From Phycisphaerales bacterium UBA3158 (GTDB lineage Bacteria; Planctomycetota; Phycisphaerae; Phycisphaerales; SM1A02): 15,728 bases of DNA. The stretch's first letter is position 1. Each line of letters begins with the position of its first letter. Shown here in pieces: positions 13,939 through 15,728 of the stretch. The notes under the pieces were generated by a model. It was given only the letters and a program-made list of their open reading frames with translations, ran no database searches and was not told where the DNA came from. Made by a program: the position numbers and the translations under genes. The stretch lies in contig DEYM01000032.1 of the NCBI GenBank assembly GCA_002364555.1, forward strand, positions 1 through 15,728. The letters run 5' to 3'.

Positions 13939-15728
13939 ATGGCACAGGGCAAGGCAGCTTGGGGTATCGAAGTAGGTGCCTACGAGATTAAGGCCATTCG
14001 GCTGCAGGATGGTGGTGCGACCGGTGTCGAGGTGACGGACTTCGCCGTCGTGCGACACAAGAAGGTTCTGACCGAACCGGATGTGGATCAGAACGAGGTC
14101 ATACGTCTGAGTCTCGGCCAGTTGATCAGTCAGAAGAATCTGCAGGGTGAAAATCTGGTGATGTCCGTACCAGGGCATTCGGCATTCGCGAGATTCGCGA
14201 AATTGCCCCCGGTCGAACCCAAGAAGGTTCCTGACATCGTCAAGTTCGAAGCCGTCCAGCAGATCCCCTTTCCAATCGATGAAGTGGAGTGGGATTACGA
14301 GACGTTCATGTCCGAAGACACGCCCGAGATTGAAGTCGGGATCTTCGCCATCACTCGTCAGCGTGTTCAGGAACGTCTGGACATGTATTCGGATGTCGGT
14401 ATGAGTCCGGAAGTCCTCACGCTGTCGCCCGTCTCGTTCTTCAATGCCGTCTCGTACGACCATGATCTGGGAGAGGATTCAGATCCTGTCGTCTACATCG
14501 ACATCGGGACGATGGCCACGGATGTGATCATCGCCGATCAAGGGCGTTGCTGGATCAGGACATTCCCGATCGGCGGAACCCACTTCACAGAAGCCATTAT
14601 GGAGAAGTTCAAGCTCAGCTACTCCAAGGCGGAAAAGCTCAAGATGGAGACATCCACGAGCAAGTATGCCAAGAACATCATGGGCGCCATGCGGCCTGTG
14701 TTCACAGACCTTCTGCAGGAGCTGCAGCGTTCGCTGGACTACTTCCGAAGCAGTCATCCCAATCGTGAACTCAGTGACATGATCGGTGCGGGATCCACGT
14801 TCAAGATCCCCGGATTGAGAAAATTCATCGGTCAGCAGCTTCAGGTCGAAGTCAAGCGGCTGGACGAGTTCCATCGAATTTCAGTGCCCGGACGTGAAGC
14901 GGCGACCTTTGCCGAGCACAATGTCAGCATGGCAACGGCCTATGGCCTTGCGATGCAGGGCATCGGGCTCGCACCCATCGACATCAATCTTGTTCCGACC
15001 ACCGTTCTTCGCGAACAGCTCTGGCATCAGAAGACCAGATGGTTCATCGGAGCCGCGGCACTGGCCATAGCGGCCGGTGGTGTCACCTTCATCCGACCGA
15101 TTCTCGATCAGCAGGCTTTGGATGCGAATCCCGAGCCGGCCGTCGTGCGTCAGGTGACCGGGGTTTCGAAGAAGAACAAGACGGATCTCGACCGTGCCAT
15201 CAAGGACATGAGTCTCGGTACCGATGCGAACCACATGGCGGCTCTGCTCGATTACAAGTCGGTATGGCCTCACGTTGTCAGTGATGCCGCCATGGCGGCG
15301 CTTGCGGCGGAGCCTCGAGCCGGGGAATTCTCCGCGGATGAGGAAGTGGTCCTCGAGATAGACCCGTCGGAGCGAAGGCTGATCTCAATCAGTAGTCTCA
15401 CCGGTCAATACGTGCCCTCCAGCAATGGAAAGGGGCCCGGATCAATCGATGTCAGGATGGAAATCCGTCTGACCCATGATGAGCCTCGGAGATTCGCCAA
15501 CGAGACCGTCATGAAATGGCTTCGTGACAACGAATCACCCTCTGGTCTGCGTGAGGGTGTTCCGTATCTCATCAAGAATCCCGCAATGGATGGAACGAAC
15601 ATCAGGCGTGAGAAGGTGGAGGATATTGATTCCTCCTCCTCATCCTCCGAGAACGCCGGCAGCTCTTCCTCCAGCGGTGGTTCCAGTCGTCGAACACCAG
15701 GTGGCGGTGGAGGTGGCTCCAGCCGTCG
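13939..15728 (+). CDS. pilM: Type IV pilus assembly protein PilM with PilN-like membrane segment (partial, C-terminus off the right edge)
   Basis: Cytoplasmic actin-like ATPase of the type IV pilus/type II secretion inner-membrane platform. Seen: 596 codons open to the edge. Start ATG 13939 has an AGAAGG SD 9 bases upstream. N-terminal WGIEVGAYEIKAIRL (8-22) is the first phosphate motif. MSVPGHSAFARF and KFEAVQQIPFP are typical of PilM. VYIDIGTMATDVII (185-198) is the second phosphate motif, and MIGAGS (281-286) fits the adenosine motif. PilM usually ends near residue 350. Here INLVP (349-353) comes next, then a basic patch and one membrane helix (about 368-385), an architecture resembling the start of PilN. 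A mixed alpha/beta region (about 390-560) and a Ser/Gly/Arg-rich low-complexity tail (565 onward) follow. Inference: PilM fused to a PilN-like partner. Not part of the minus-strand operon. Confidence 0.85.
   Translation, partial: MAQGKAAWGIEVGAYEIKAIRLQDGGATGVEVTDFAVVRHKKVLTEPDVDQNEVIRLSLGQLISQKNLQGENLVMSVPGHSAFARFAKLPPVEPKKVPDIVKFEAVQQIPFPIDEVEWDYETFMSEDTPEIEVGIFAITRQRVQERLDMYSDVGMSPEVLTLSPVSFFNAVSYDHDLGEDSDPVVYIDIGTMATDVIIADQGRCWIRTFPIGGTHFTEAIMEKFKLSYSKAEKLKMETSTSKYAKNIMGAMRPVFTDLLQELQRSLDYFRSSHPNRELSDMIGAGSTFKIPGLRKFIGQQLQVEVKRLDEFHRISVPGREAATFAEHNVSMATAYGLAMQGIGLAPIDINLVPTTVLREQLWHQKTRWFIGAAALAIAAGGVTFIRPILDQQALDANPEPAVVRQVTGVSKKNKTDLDRAIKDMSLGTDANHMAALLDYKSVWPHVVSDAAMAALAAEPRAGEFSADEEVVLEIDPSERRLISISSLTGQYVPSSNGKGPGSIDVRMEIRLTHDEPRRFANETVMKWLRDNESPSGLREGVPYLIKNPAMDGTNIRREKVEDIDSSSSSSENAGSSSSSGGSSRRTPGGGGGGSSR

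Noticed and set aside
1..15728. CRISPR arrays, insertion sequences, integrase or phage genes, tRNA or rRNA
   Set aside because: No regularly spaced direct repeats, terminal inverted repeats with a transposase, or RNA gene signatures were found on either strand.

Overview
The window looks like chromosomal core and accessory sequence from a planctomycete, most plausibly class Phycisphaerae. Signs are the secreted protein with beta-helix-type repeats and a two-EF-hand dockerin-like C-terminus ending in a TWG motif (9174-10751), the single-chain glycyl-tRNA synthetase, a long planctomycete-style PilM, and moderately GC-rich DNA with frequent GTG starts. This placement is inferred from protein style only; no rRNA is present. 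No tRNA, rRNA, insertion sequence, CRISPR array, integrase or phage gene was found.

Layout. (1) 1-533, minus: the 5' part of a small thioredoxin-reductase-like flavoprotein that appears to lack the NADPH-binding domain; it runs off the left edge. (2) 534-939: a 406-base non-coding gap that ends in a very strong intrinsic terminator (799-837) about 100 bases upstream of the next gene. It probably holds a small structured RNA or an attenuated leader. (3) 940-5726, plus: an overlapping pair (ATGA junction) encoding a YhaO/SbcD-type metallophosphoesterase nuclease and a giant YhaN/SbcC-type ATPase. The ATPase carries a membrane hairpin inside its coiled coil and an additional C-terminal region of about 240 residues. 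(4) 5727-8390, minus: glyS and, upstream of it, pdxA. glyS converges on the ATPase gene with no base between the two stop codons. (5) 8436-9047, plus: an unrecognised 203-residue protein, divergent from pdxA. (6) 9174-10751, plus: the secreted beta-helix/dockerin protein. (7) 10761-13693, minus: mtaB, then a four-repeat S1-domain protein, then a small lipoprotein, closely spaced and probably co-transcribed at least for the first two. (8) 13694-13938: an intergenic region with three hairpins, one of them an orphan terminator facing plus. (9) 13939 to the right edge, plus: PilM with a PilN-like INLxP-plus-membrane-helix segment fused behind it.

How the genes work together. The nuclease and ATPase should form one DNA-end-processing complex tethered at the membrane. 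mtaB (tRNA A37 modification), the S1 protein and glyS all serve translation. pdxA serves vitamin B6 synthesis. PilM marks the start of a type IV pilus or secretion locus that continues beyond the window.

The least ordinary items are the structured leader/terminator at 593-837, the membrane-hairpin nuclease ATPase with its unknown C-terminal region, the PilM-PilN-like fusion, and the NADPH-domain-less flavoprotein.
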